The notes under the pieces: generated by a model | Database searches by the model: none | What the model was told of the DNA's origin: nothing | The model's input: the letters and a program-made list of their open reading frames with translations, nothing else | Assembly (NCBI GenBank): GCA_017979445.1 | Contig: CM030716.1 | Coordinates: 11,931,276-11,995,275, forward strand | Reading direction: 5' to 3' | Length of the DNA: 64,000 bases | DNA from: Akebia trifoliata | Taxonomy: Eukaryota; Streptophyta; Magnoliopsida; Ranunculales; Lardizabalaceae | Part shown: piece after piece, positions 13,535 to 34,898 of the stretch | Position numbering within the stretch: the stretch's first letter is position 1 | How the letters are laid out: every line of letters starts with the position of its first letter | Position numbers and translations under genes: made by a program

Positions 13535-14070
13535 CTAAGGAGATACAATACAGTTAATGAACCAACTACCAAAAAATCGATTTGTTGGAGAGAGAGAGAA
13601 TTGTGAATATAAGAGAGTCATGGTACTTAGTTGGAGTATGATGCACCATAGAGGTGAGGAAAATATACACTCAACACATCCCCTCACCCATAAGCATGGA
13701 AAGAATTGAAACCATGACCTATACGAACTTAGCACTCAGATACCATGTTAACCAATTATTCTAAAAGACTGATCTATTGGAGAGGGGGGATAACTATGAA
13801 TATAAGAATTGGGGTATGACACACCTGAGAGTGAAGGAAAATATAGACCAACACTCCCCCTCACCCATAACAGTGGAAAGAAACGAACCAAACCTATACG
13901 AACCTAGTGCTCTGATACCATGTTAACCAATTAACTACTCCAAAAGACAGACCTCTTGGAGAGAGAGAGAACTACGAATATAAGAAGATCACGAACTATG
14001 AATATAAGAGGGTCACGAGACTTAATTGGGGCATGATGCACCCAAGAATGAAGGAAAACATACACTCAAC
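13535..14070 (-). repeat. SINE-like repeat cluster, minus orientation
   Basis: On the minus strand GGTTAACATGGTATC occurs twice about 175 bases apart (plus-strand positions 13741 and 13916). Each is followed by TTCGTATAGGT, TATGGGTGAGG and then TTATATTCA with a CTCTCTCTCC run. It is a tandem array of a tRNA-related repeat, inverted relative to the cluster at 12395-12930. Confidence 0.45.
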
Positions 14071-15059
14071 AATAATGATAAAAACTCATTCTATAAGTAA
14101 ATCATCAAACACGATATTCTTCTTGAGAGTCCTATATGTGGGAGCAAAAACTATTGAGTATGAATGGGGGAATAATTAGACGGACAATTACTTTTAGTTT
14201 AGTTATAAAGAATCCCATATTCGATAACCTAAGAGACTTCCATAGAGTACCTATATTGGGCTAAGAGTGGCATCACAAAATCAATCCATCTAGGGAGGAT
14301 CATTCAACAGAAGGACCGGAGTTTCCATTAAAGCAGAGATGTATATAAACATAACCATCCTATTTACTTCAAAGTATTAATTCAAAGTTCAAACCACAAC
14401 ACATTTCCTGTAAGACATTCATTTGCCCAGTTTTATGTGTCATGACTTTGGTATTTTCTTTTTTAACAAAATAATCCTTTGGACCCACTGATATGGACAG
14501 CGAGAAGCAATGCAAGCGGAAATGGCGATTGATGGTACCCTTATAATAAATTCCTGGGTTTGCTAATCATAACCAACCAACAGCATTCATGAAATGTTTG
14601 ATGAACATATATATGTTGAAACCAACTATACATAAAATCAGTCATTCTACCCCTCAGATTTTCCAGAATTTTAGATACTAAAACCAGTAGCAAAGCCCAT
14701 CTCCTGGATCATCATGAAAAGAGTCAACCAATACAAAGACTAATAATAGAGGAACATTTACATAAAAACGCAGATAGAAGAATTTTGCCTTTAATGATGG
14801 ACTGTGTAAACTTCCATTAAAAGATGTAATTACTTAATCATTGAGACAGTGAAACATACCCAGATAGAGCTGACTCTTCAAAGAACACCCCCCCTCTCTC
14901 CCTTTCCTATTTTATCTAAAGAACATTTATTCTTCCTGTTTCCTCCCAACCCCACTGACCACCTATAAAGATACATTCAAACTCCAAGAACAATGAGCTT
15001 CTCATCTCCTCACTGAAAAGAGCCTCAGAAGTTTTTTTCTCTGGAATGGCTTTCACGTC
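14071..15059. other. intergenic and MPK20 3' flank
   Basis: No ORF or repeat is recognisable. The stretch next to 15060 should contain the 3' untranslated region of the minus-strand kinase gene. Confidence 0.4.
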
Positions 15060-22249
<7,190 letters not shown>

Positions 22250-22358
22250 TTTTTTTTCTCGATCTACAAATTCTTCTGTCCAACACCCCCTTTAATCTTC
22301 CTATTTTCTCAAATCCAACACAAATTCAACAAAAATCAATAACCAAAAGTTGAGAAAA

Positions 22359-22541
22359 TCAACCACATTTCCCCCATCTACCCCTGCTCCGGATCACAAG
22401 CCGACAATCTCTCCTTAATCTCTCCGAGTTCTTGACGAAACATACACAACTAACCAAATCCCTCATACACCACCCCTCGGACTCCGCCGTTTCCTTGCAA
22501 ACCCTAAGTACAACAAGGACGAACGCAACCACGACGATCAT
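22359..22541 (-). other. possible upstream ORF in the MPK20 leader
   Basis: A 60-codon ORF (MIVVVAFVLVV...) opens upstream of the MPK20 ATG at 22249. A TATA-like TATTTATAG on the minus strand near 22630-22640 would place the transcript start around 22600, so this ORF would lie in the leader. A 12-codon ORF (MLKLLQKRFYSL) would precede it at about 22550. Whether either is transcribed is inference. Confidence 0.3.
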
Positions 22542-22800
22542 AGAGAGTAAAACCTCTTCTGCAACAACTTCAACATCGCCAGATCTGATTTCTGAAAACT
22601 CGACTGATACATAAACAGAGAGATTCGTCTATAAATACAAGGTTTTGTCTTCTTTTTTCAGGTAAATTTCCTGGCAGTTGAAGGTATCACCGTATCAGAT
22701 GAGATCTGATCTGAACCCTGGGAGGCTTTCAATGGAGATTGGAGATGGAGAACCCTAGAATTCTGAGAGAACGTAGGAGAGATCTGGAGATCCTGAGCAG

Positions 22801-22855
22801 AAGCGAGAGACCGAGCGAACGAGCGAAAGAGAGAAATAGAGAGAGAGAGAGAGGA
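22801..22855. repeat. GA-rich low-complexity tract
   Basis: A purine-rich plus strand of GAGAGA and GAGCGA words just upstream of the MPK20 leader. Such GA/CT tracts are common in plant core promoters and leaders. Confidence 0.6.
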
Positions 22856-22983
22856 GCTTGCATTAAATCTAGGGCTTTTGTAGCATTGGTCTTCCTTATC
22901 CAATCCGTAGATACGGAGTTTGCCGATGAGATACGATAGTGGTAGTATTTCGTAATTACTTGAATGTTTCAGCCTGTTTTTCT

Positions 22984-23098
22984 ATGAGAACTTCTATTAA
23001 CACACCAATGTTTACTTATAACACATCAATCTAAATAAACGTTTTAAATGAATCAGTACGTTGTAAGTAAAAGTTGGTGTGCCAATAGAATTTCTCTT
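22984..23098. mobile_element. CTATTGGCAC-type MITE, short copy
   Basis: GAGAACTTCTATTAACAC, CAATGTTTACTTATAACAC at the left faces GTAAGTAAAAGTTGGTG, TGCCAATAGAATTTCTC at the right, an imperfect inverted repeat in about 115 bases. A partial relative (CAAGTAAAAGTTGGGG, GTCAATAGCAGCTCTC) follows near 23302-23335. Confidence 0.55.
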
Positions 23099-23777
23099 TA
23101 ACTTGGCCCGTACTTCTAATTATGGACGCATATTGAGAGTAAAATTAGTAAATTACTTAATTAAAATAATTTCAATAACTGACCTTAATAGTAATTCTCA
23201 TTTTAAAGATAAGAAGAGATCCTATGGTGTCATCAAATAGTTAGTTTTCTAACCATCATCGGCAATTACTAACACACAAGGAAGAATCCTTTAAATGTAA
23301 CAAGTAAAAGTTGGGGTGTCAATAGCAGCTCTCAAATTTTATTGAGATGCGATAATATGATGCCCCTCTTCTCACATATGCCTCATCACAGAAACGTAGA
23401 TCATTTGCCTCTAGATACACAAGAAAAAGATTTACAATTTTATATTTTTCGAGATGAATAATCTATAGTTCTACGTTGGGGGCGTTAAAAAAATCATTAT
23501 TCAATTTTATTATAAGATTGTACTCTCATGGGAAAATGAAATATCTACTTTCAGAACATAGGCATGGATGTGACCAAATGAAATTTAACTATGTTTTCAA
23601 TTTCAATTTCAAGAGAAAAAAATTTATATTTAAAATTTGAAAGTTTACTTTGATTTTTAATTTAAAATATTATAATTATCATTTTCAAGAAAAAAAAATC
23701 ACCCAAGCAATATTGTTTTCTAATTTAACAAACCATTTTTTTACCCTAAAATTACATTTGAAATAATATAGTAAAAT

Positions 23778-24157
23778 GGGTCCCGTTCGCCACCCTTAGT
23801 TTTACCACACACTTAACAAACGCGTTTTGTCTTACATGGGTTAGAAGTTTCGGAATGAGCTGATTTTTGGTGAGGATGATCTCTATGGTGAGGAGATCAT
23901 CCTCACCAAAAATCAGCTCATTCCAAAACTTCTAACCCCATCAAAATTGATTTACAAAAAATGGACGGTCCACGATTTTTCAACGTGTAAACATGGGGCT
24001 AAACATTTCGGAATGGGCTGATTTTTGGGGAAGATGATCTTCTAATCATAGAGATCATCCTCACCAAAAATCAACTCATTCCAAAACTTCTAACCCATGT
24101 AGGACAAAAAACGTTTGTTAAAGTGTGTGGTAAAACTTAGGGTGCTGAACATTTCCC
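23778..24157. mobile_element. double-foldback MITE with 9-bp target duplication, copy B
   Basis: The best preserved copy. Flanks 23769-23777 and 24158-24166 both read TAGTAAAAT, an exact 9-base duplication as made by Mutator-like elements. Termini GGGTCCCGTTCGCCACCC and the inverse of GGGTGCTGAACATTTCCC lead into long inverted arms with TAGTTTTACCACACACTTAA. Inside are two hairpins (about 23840-23938 and 23994-24095) separated by the conserved spacer. There is no coding capacity, so it would be mobilised in trans. Confidence 0.8.
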
Positions 24158-24212
24158 TAGTAAAATAGCCATTATTTTAAAAATATGTGTCTAATTATAT
24201 ATAAAAAAAAAA

Positions 24213-24540
24213 AGAGCTATTATTAGCACACAACTTTTATTTATTACACTATAATTTCTTAAATTATTTATCACACTCAAATTAAAAATTAAAACACACT
24301 TCAAACTAATTGGCTCAAATTATAATCTCAATGTTACAAAACATTATAACATTCTTTCAAATGTAGTTGTTTTGCAATTATGATTAGATTTACATATAAT
24401 CCTAAATCCAAAAAATAGAAATCTATGAAGAAAAAAAAAATTAGAGTAAGAAAGAGAGTTTCTATTAGCAATCTAATTTTTGAATTTTTTTTTTTTAATT
24501 GGGGTGTAATAAGTAAAAATTGGGATGCCAATAGTAATTA
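24213..24540. mobile_element. CTATTGGCAC-type MITE, long copy, reversed
   Basis: The left end is GAGCTATTATTAGCACAC. The right end is GTAATAAGTAAAAATTGGG, ATGCCAATAGTAATT. Its internal sequence is the reverse of that in the copies at 15942 and 26337 (for example TTACAAAACATTATAAC). Confidence 0.6.
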
Positions 24541-24598
24541 TATAAAAATGTCATCGTTTAGAACCTCTTACAAGGTTGAATAGAGGTGAGATGTTTGC

Positions 24599-24805
24599 CA
24601 CGTGGGCACATTCTATGAGTAGTGAAGTTAACACAACGCCGTTTCTTGTCCATTTCGTTTAGTAAGTGGTTGGGAAACGGCACCGACACGAAACGTCCCT
24701 CATACAACTCGGCTAAGCAGCTCAAACCAGCTTGGCTCAGCTACCGCTTAGTGTGGTCGGTCAAGACTTATTTTATTAGCACGTGGTACCAACATCATGC
24801 ACGTG
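24599..24805. promoter_or_regulatory. cluster of three G-boxes (CACGTG)
   Basis: Perfect CACGTG palindromes at 24599-24604, 24780-24785 and 24800-24805 lie in a locally less AT-rich block. G-boxes bind bZIP and bHLH factors. The nearest gene (MPK20, minus) starts over 2 kb away with MITEs between, so a role is only a guess. The 90-residue ORF at 24622-24894 matches no family I know. Confidence 0.3.
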
Positions 24806-25210
24806 TTAGTATATTCCCAAAGAATAATGCTGAAGTGACCTCACGATTGTACCTATCATCGCACAAAGTGAAAGTGTATAGGAATCGTAGATGATTTTCA
24901 TCAAGATACGAGTGATAAAGACACGTAACGTTTTGAATTTATTTCACACCCCTATATTTCTGCCAAATTTTGGAATACCTCCTTAAAAATGCCACTGATG
25001 ACATACCCTTTGACTTAAGCTTTGTTTGAGAGACTAAATTAAATTGACCAAAATCTCCCTGTCTTTAATCTTTATACCAGAGCATCTCCAACTTACATCT
25101 TCAAATTGGCGTCTATCCCCTCCAAATCACTATTCATTAACTCAAAACAACAAGAAAAAATACAAATAAATGAAATGGGGATAACTAATGGACAAAAATA
25201 ATATTTGAAA

Positions 25211-25445
25211 CAGTGTTCCATAAAAAGAGAGCGTCAAAAGTGGCATTTATGAAAAGATAAAAAGAAAGGACAAATAGGTATTTAAGTGATATAGAGAGGC
25301 CCTTCAAAATCCCCCCCCCCCCCCACCTTTTGCGAAGCAGTGTTCCATAAAAAGAGAACATCAAAAGTGGCATTTATGAAAAGATAAAAAAGAAAGGACA
25401 AATAGGTATTTAAATGATATAAAGAGGCCCTTCAAAATCCCCCCA
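25211..25445. repeat. two-copy tandem duplication with poly-C tract
   Basis: CAGTGTTCCATAAAAAGAGA at 25211 recurs at 25338, a period of 127. Both copies continue with TCAAAAGTGGCATTTATG and AGAGGCCCTTCAAAATCCCC. The first ends in a run of about 14 C, the second in four. Confidence 0.85.
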
Positions 25446-26336
25446 CATAAATAGTGATATAGACGATACGTCTTAATAGTGAAACCGATTGGAGTTAGGT
25501 TCAGAGATCTTCCCATCTTTATTTGGTGCTTTAAAGATCGATTGAAAATGTTCTTGGCAAAATAAAATTATCTTCAACGTTGTGTACCAAAACACGTTGA
25601 TTTTTGACAAAAATTTCATCATCATCAAACTCTTCAAAAATTTCATCATCATCATCAAACTCTTCAACCTCTATGAAAAATTATTTTTAACATATTCATT
25701 TTTTATTTTATTTTTTTATGACAGGATTTTAAACCTATCTAGCATGGGCAAGGCAACTAGTCTCTTAGACTACCATATCTTACTCAAATCCCTCAAGTAC
25801 ATGAAATACTCCACAAAACCACATATCAGGTAAGTAAGGAAAAAAATTATATATCGAACAAAATACTTCATTCCATATTTTCCATCCTCGTCTTTGCCTA
25901 TCGAAAAAAAAATTCTTACTTACCCTACCCAAATTTGAATATCGTCTTTTACTTTCTCAAAAATCTTATATCGTTCTTGAGGTTTATAGGTCTCATAAGT
26001 AGAATTTTCAGGTTGAAGACAAGTTTTGAAAAAATCATTCTTGTACCCCAAAAATCTTAATATTTTTTGAAATATGAAGGGTTTAATAAGATAAAATCTT
26101 AAGGTTGAACATGACCAATTTTAAGGATAAAATCAAGGGGTTTTCTAATAAAAATTGAATGCAAAGGTATTTAGATCATTTACTTTACTCTCTGGAAGAA
26201 ACTAGGTCAAAGGGCATGTCATCAATTATTTAGGGATGTGTATAAATCACTCATTACTAATACATTAAAAACACCCACATTAAAAAAAAAAAAAAACTCA
26301 ACTAAATTTTATTGTTAGCATGGAATAAATATATGT

Positions 26337-26650
26337 GAGATATTATTAGCACCTCAACTTTTACTTAGAACACCCCCAATTAAAAATAAAAAAGAAGAAA
26401 TGAACATTTAAGAATAAGTAAAATTTGGGATGCCAATAGTCCCCCTCTTTCCCTTTCTATGTCTAGGTTACATGAGCCCAATCCTAATTGTAAATAACTA
26501 GTGAAATTGTTTGAACGAGTGTTATGATGTTTTGTAACGGTGATTAATAACTAGAACTGAATAGTGTATTTTAATCTTTAATTGGGTGTTATAAATAATT
26601 TAAGAAATTGGTGTGTAATAAGTAAAGTTGGTGTGCCAATAACAGATATC
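26337..26650. mobile_element. CTATTGGCAC-type MITE, long copy
   Basis: GAGATATTATTAGCACCTC, AACTTTTACTTAGAACACCC at the left and GTAATAAGTAAAGTTGGTG, TGCCAATAACAGATATC at the right form an imperfect inverted repeat. The interior matches 15942-16265 (for example GAAATTGTTTGAACG and TGTATTTTAATCTTTAATTG). Confidence 0.6.
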
Positions 26651-28930
26651 TAAAATATAATAAGAATTATTTTTAATATATTAAAAGTTAATTTTGAGTC
26701 TTCATAGATTAAACAAACTCTACTTCCAATCATATATATATATATATGTAAGAGCTGAAAAGTTTAACCTACCCAACCAAATAATTCATTAAAATCGATG
26801 TCCACTCCCTATCCATTTGGCAACCATGATTGAAGCAAAATATTTGGGATAATCTTCCTGTGTTTTCAGATTGATGACATATTCCTTGACCCCAATCTTC
26901 CATGAGAGACTAATAGAGAATAATTTAAACACCCTCTTTTCAGCCTCTAACTAAAATCCTTAAAATAAAAAATAATAATAATAATAATATTTCTGCAAAA
27001 CCCATCATCTTCAATTTCAAGATTTTATCTCCTTCAACCTTCAAATCTCAATAATAAGATAAGATTTTGGAAAAGTTGAAGCCAACAGATTTTTGAGTGA
27101 AAATAATTCAATGATTTTCAATAAGAGATTGAAGGCAATGGATTGAATATGAGGTTAAATAGGTATTAAAAAGAGATCTTGCACCCCTAGTTTTACTTTT
27201 AATAGGTATTTGCGGCAAATTGTAATGTAAACATGCTTGCTTGCTATATAACTAAGAATTTTTTACAAAAATTATTGAACCAACAATAATTTTTGTGGGC
27301 ATAATTGAAGAAGAAAATAAAAACAACATAGGAGTGAAACATTTTCTCTATTTTTTTTGGAGTGCAATGAAAAAATATATATCAAGTGATGGAGTGCAAT
27401 TGATGGTAGGTGGTGTGCAACTAATCGGATCCAAAATATATCATAAAATAATAAGTTTACGCTCATTTTAACTTCTATCTGTTTTTAAATAGATTAATGC
27501 TGATGAGAAATGCGATATGAGGTTCTAGCTTGACATCACTCTGTCACGTCAAGAAATGCGATATGAGGTTCCAGCTTGAGATCATTCCAACACAACTCTT
27601 TTAAATAAAGATGAACGTTGAACCCTATTTAATGAAAAATAACATCAAATGACTAAATGTGCATAAATTTGTATTTTTATGAAATTCAAAAAACAATGAA
27701 CTCGACCTGACCGCATTAGGACTGGTCTTGGGCTTGGCCTCCATGCACCCAATAGGGGTCAACGTTACAACCCGCCTCTTTAAGGTTGAGTCAGGACTCA
27801 TCCAAGCACAGCCCGAACCCACCCCCATTAACAGCCCTTATAGACCGAGATCCATAGATCATTACTATGGGCCCAACAAAGTGTACTAGGTGGCATTTCT
27901 AGGGGAGTGGGATTATGTCTGTTGTGTCCATGAAACTTGGGTTCAATAGAAATGATTCCATGTATGCTGTGGGGACATCAACACAGACCATGATTGTAAT
28001 GGCTATGATGATCTGATTGAATCAATCAATTACATGAGCGCCCATGGACTAGGATCACATTCATATGTGGGTCCCACTCCCACTAACATCTATGGATTGG
28101 TGAATCTCTCTGGTTTACAAGTTTCGGCATTTCTCTAACCGTTGATCACACGTTGTATGATTGGTCCACTCATCATGGTCTATAGCTGATTATTTATTTA
28201 TTCATTTCCTTTTGTACTTTTCTCAAAGTTGTTAATGCATATGTGCTATGGACGGGACCCACAATGATAAGAGACTTAAAAAACAAAAATGTGGGTCCCA
28301 ATTTCCTAAATGTACCCAACTTGTGGAGATCATGTAATCTAAGAAAACCTTCTTAGTACTTTAGAGTCCCAATTAGGTGCATCAAATTGTAGTCAGAACA
28401 TGGTTTTAAAACTTGGTCTCGTGTCTCGGATGAGTTTTTCGATACGTTTGAGATGACTTGTTCAAAAAATAAAAAAATTGAGCGTGAATCTTAAATCTCG
28501 ATGAAAAAAGTGACTTTGTGAGTTAATCTCATTCAACTCCGATACCAAGTTAACTCAGGCGATACATCTCGGTCTTAGACAAGTTTTAAAATCATGAGCT
28601 AGAAAGTCAAATTATATATTGTATGACAATGGATGGTTTTCCCAACCAACTCATTGGAGAAAATGTAGGAATAATTCTAATAAATGATAAACTTAAAATC
28701 ATCGACAACCAATTACAAGAATGAGAAGACAATTTAGAGGAAACGTAGATGAAGAGTGAAAAAGGTTATTATTATTTTCCTTTGATAAGAGAAGATTTGG
28801 CTTTTGACATAATCGAATGGAGGAATATGATTCATTTAACCAATCTCAAATATTTGGAATAAGTTTTTCTCTCAATGTATGAGCAATCAAAACCAACATT
28901 ATGAATTCCAAGAGAAGAGGGGTAATCTTA
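26651..28930. other. intergenic, no gene seen
   Basis: It contains an (AAT)n tract near 26972-26990 and a small duplication (GAAATGCGATATGAGGTTC at about 27508 and 27554). A TGGGTCCCA-rich stretch lies at 28070-28300. No gene or element ends were recognised. Minus ORFs at 27272-27466 and 27625-27828 show no family features. Confidence 0.4.
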
Positions 28931-29090
28931 AGAGTCCATTTGGATAGAAAGTAGAAAATAGTTTTCTTTTACTTTTTAAAAAATAAGGAGTTTTATATTT
29001 AAAAAGTAATTTTCTAAAATAAATCCAAACACACTTTATAACTTTCAAAAGTTAAAAAGTTACTTTTTTGTTTGTATCCAAACGAGCTCT
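28931..29090. mobile_element. small Tourist-like MITE
   Basis: The left end AGAGTCCATTTGGATA and the inverse of the right end TATCCAAACGAGCTCT form a terminal repeat. The flanks are TTA on the left and TAA on the right, which fits a TWA target of Harbinger-type elements but is not an exact duplicate. It is about 160 bases with no ORF. Confidence 0.5.
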
Positions 29091-29299
29091 TAATCTCCAT
29101 GCTTTTCCAACTGGAAAGAGAGCTCGCCATCGACAAAGAGCTGAAGTCCAACAAACCAATGAGATAACAAGTGGTTTGTTTGATAACATTGTGGATGCCC
29201 TCTAGATGGAAGCATATGGCAAAATTGAGTATTTTGGGAAACTTGCTTGAACATTTTGATCATCATACTAAGTTTTGATCTTTCTAGTCATTGATTTAG

Positions 29300-29695
29300 G
29301 GATCAGGATCAAGAGCTAATAACATAAACAATAACATAGCCAATGTGTTTCGTCCTATAAGGGCTAGAAGTTTTGGAATGGACTGATTTTTTGTGAGGAT
29401 GATCTCTATAGTGAGGAGATCTTCCTCACAAATAAAGACCATTCTTACAAAAAATCAGCCTATTTCAAAAACTCTAACCCCATAAATTTTGATTTACAAA
29501 TGAACAGTAAAAATTGATAATCCACGATTCTTTAACTTGTAAATTGAGATTAAAAGTTTTAGAATGAACTGATTTTGTGAAAATGATCTCCTCACCATAA
29601 AGATCATCCTCACAAAAGATAAATCCATTTCAAAACCTCTAAGCCCATATAAGACAAAACATGTTGAGCATGTTATTGGCTCTTGAACCCAACCC
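29300..29695. mobile_element. double-foldback MITE, copy C
   Basis: It has long inverted ends (GGATCAGGATCAAGAGCTAA against the inverse of TTGGCTCTTGAACCCAACCC). Flanks TTGATTTAG (29291-29299) and TTGATTGAG (29696-29704) match at eight of nine positions, like a Mutator-type duplication. Two internal hairpins and the spacer with GATTCTTTAACTTGTAAA agree with copies A and B. Confidence 0.7.
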
Positions 29696-30474
29696 TTGAT
29701 TGAGACATCAAATTTTTTTTTTTTAAGTTGTCTTTTTTATCTTAAAAGATAAGTGCATTATCCTATGAAAAAAAAAAAAAAAGATTGTAGCCATCTTAAA
29801 TTTTGCCAACTTACCACAAATGAAACACTAGTGATTATTTTCAGCTTCTATGTTTGGCCATTAACAAAAAGCCAAATCATTATAAACCCATAATTTCAAT
29901 TCTAAAATAACTTTTGAGGGCTAAGAAACGCAATTAAGTGCACTGCCAATTATGGGATTGAACACTGCTAAATGTTGGAATTCAGGTCACTTGGGGAATT
30001 AAAGAGTTATGTTTTGTTGGTTGCATAATAATGATAGAATTAAACTCTAAATAGGAACGATTCCAAGTAAGTTTTCTCCCTAAATAACTTTTTTCATGGT
30101 ATTTATAGTAGGTATTTTTTAACTCAACTTCGCAATTTTTTTGCATTAGAGACAATTGAATCTTAATTAAGATCCAACTCTAAGATCCAACTCGTTAAGA
30201 TCTTCAATTTTTGTAAAAGAGACTGAGATCTCAGCACAATGTGAGTTGACCACATAAATCTCGTGTATATAGACTGCTTTGCTCCATTATATATATACAT
30301 GTATAAAAAAGGCTAGATCTAGGGGTTCACACAAGAAATGATTGCCAAGGTCTCTCTTTCTTTGGGACACTAATTTTCCAACTATCATCTAAATGGAATA
30401 CAAAACTTACTTGGCCAGTTCCCTAACTTCCACCTTAACTCTCAAATTTAAAATTAAAATTCAAGGTGAGAAAA

Positions 30475-30640
30475 ATTAATTTTTTTGGAATTTTTATTTT
30501 CAAAGTTGATAGAATTTTGTCCTTTACAACCCTCAAGGGTCTGATCATGGTTTTGCATGCTACAAGTTGAGCCCATGGACGCTTTGGGTGAAATACTTAC
30601 TATTTTAGTAAGGACAGTCAGACTCTATATAAATTATTAC
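30475..30640. mobile_element. TTACTAAG-type MITE, 3' fragment
   Basis: AATTTTGTCCTTTACAACCC, GATCATGGTTTTGCATGC and CTTACTATTTTAGTAAGG match the right half of the copy at 6085-6400. The left half is not recognisable. Confidence 0.4.
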
Positions 30641-30987
30641 TTAACCCAAGTTTTAGGGGATCGGGAATATGATATCTAAAACAAAAAAAAACCCAAATTA
30701 TATGAATTTGATCATAATCCAACCTGCCTTGCTGGGAGGATAATTATTGATATTGGCCTCTTTCAAGGGTTAAAATCATCGACTTGTTCTCGAATATACT
30801 GATCTCATCTTAATAAAGACCAACCAATAGCACCAAATTAATCTCTAACAATTGCGGGGAACAAAATCACTGTAGTCGGGAATAGTAGCTTCTCGGATCT
30901 AAGGACAAGCAACAATCCAGAAACAAAACTGCAAAAGAAAATTATGGATAAAAGCAACTCAATACCGAATCCAATATGAGAGGACAC

Positions 30988-33469
<2,482 letters not shown>

Positions 33470-33705
33470 GGCTTCTCCTTCTTTACTTCTAGATTAACAA
33501 CAGTACAATGTCAGTTCGAAAGCTTTCAGACTAAAAAAAAAACCCTAAAATTTGAGATGCAGAGGAAATGAAGCAAAATTAAGGGGAAATCACAGGAGAG
33601 AAATGATGATAAAACAGATTCTAATTCTTACTGAAACAATCTTTAAAAATGAAGAACAACAGAGCAATCAATCTAAAGAGAGGCGACTTACAGAGTAACA
33701 GTCTG

Positions 33706-33720
33706 TTAGGGTTAGGGTTT
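33706..33720 (-). promoter_or_regulatory. double telo-box upstream of eL32
   Basis: The minus strand reads AAACCCTAACCCTAA, two overlapping telo-boxes (core AAACCCTA). These sit at or just upstream of the transcription start of many plant ribosomal protein genes and help coordinate their expression. Its distance from the eL32 ATG fits once the likely leader intron is removed. Confidence 0.75.
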
Positions 33721-34281
33721 CCCTCGCTCGTATTGAAACCGCAAGCCCTATTGGTGATTAGGCTTTTATCATCGGTGGAGTAAAGTTTTGATATTCTAAT
33801 ACCTAGCTATTAATCTATTACACTAATAGAAAAAGAACACGTAGGTGGTGGTAGTTAGCGCTAATTTTTAGTGCTTAAAAAATTATTTTCAGCACTTTTT
33901 AAAAATTAGCGCGTTTGTTTATCGAAAAAATTCAGCACAAAATGCTAAAAATTTGGTTGAAATTTTCAGCACAAAAAAGACGCTGAATGCTTATCGCTAT
34001 TTGCGCTCAGCACCGTTTATTTATTTCGTGGACAAATATACCCTTAAAAATATTTTAAATTATCACGTATATCGTCTTCTACTTCATCCAAATCGACATA
34101 ACGCTCTCTTCTCGTCTCTCTCAATCAGACCTCTCTCGTCTCTCTCTATCAGATCTCTCTCGTCTCTCTCTGTGTCTCAGATCTCTCTCTGTCTCTTAGA
34201 TCTCTGTTGTTTCTCGCCAGATATCTCTCTTGTCTCTCAATCCAACACAGAGGAAGAATATTGAGTTTAGCAGGTATCAAG

Positions 34282-34302
34282 CTCTCTCTCTCTCTCTCTC
34301 TG
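34282..34302. repeat. (CT)n microsatellite
   Basis: A pure CT run within a wider TCTCTC-rich region (34100-34302). Confidence 0.8.
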
Positions 34303-34898
34303 TATCTGTTTCTGTGGTTTAATGGAATGGGTTTTTTTTTTATTTTAGGGTCTGAAACACCCAAAATTTCATGGGGATGTTAAGAAATTAAATACTAATT
34401 GGTGAAATAGGTTCTTTTAGAATCAATTTCAAACCATCTGTTAGAGGTTGTAACAATCCGAATGATCCCAATACATCAAGACCCTTTTGATATCGATGAA
34501 ATATCAAGTAAAATAATCAAAAGATGAATTTTTTTTATTAAAAGAGATCGAAAAATTACTATAGCTGGTTTGTGTTGATTGTTTCAGACCTGTTATGGTT
34601 CTTGACTGTTACTGCAATTATCTAATTTTATTGCTTAGGTTTTGTTTGATTGTTTTGTTTATGTACACTCTCGAATGTCTTCCATTAACTCGTTAAATTG
34701 GCTTGCTATTTTCTCGCTGTTCCTACCTGGACTTATGTGTGCCTGCATATACAGCATTGCAGTTTGTGTTTCTTCATATTTTATATTCTTCTGCTTGTGG
34801 AATGAACTGCAAATTAAAAAGGAAAAAAACTCATTTATCTCTTTTGTGCTTTGATAATATTTTCCAACGTTAATTTTTTGTTCAAGTGCCTTAATAAA

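Noticed and set aside
22658..22903. 81-residue minus ORF upstream of MPK20
   Set aside because: It lies upstream of the likely transcription start, is Ser-rich because of a CT-rich tract, and has no recognisable domain.
24622..24894. 90-residue plus ORF near the G-boxes
   Set aside because: No family features, no splice partners, and codon content like random sequence of this composition.
34149..34364. Arg/Glu-rich minus ORF
   Set aside because: A product of the CT/GA-rich low-complexity tract.
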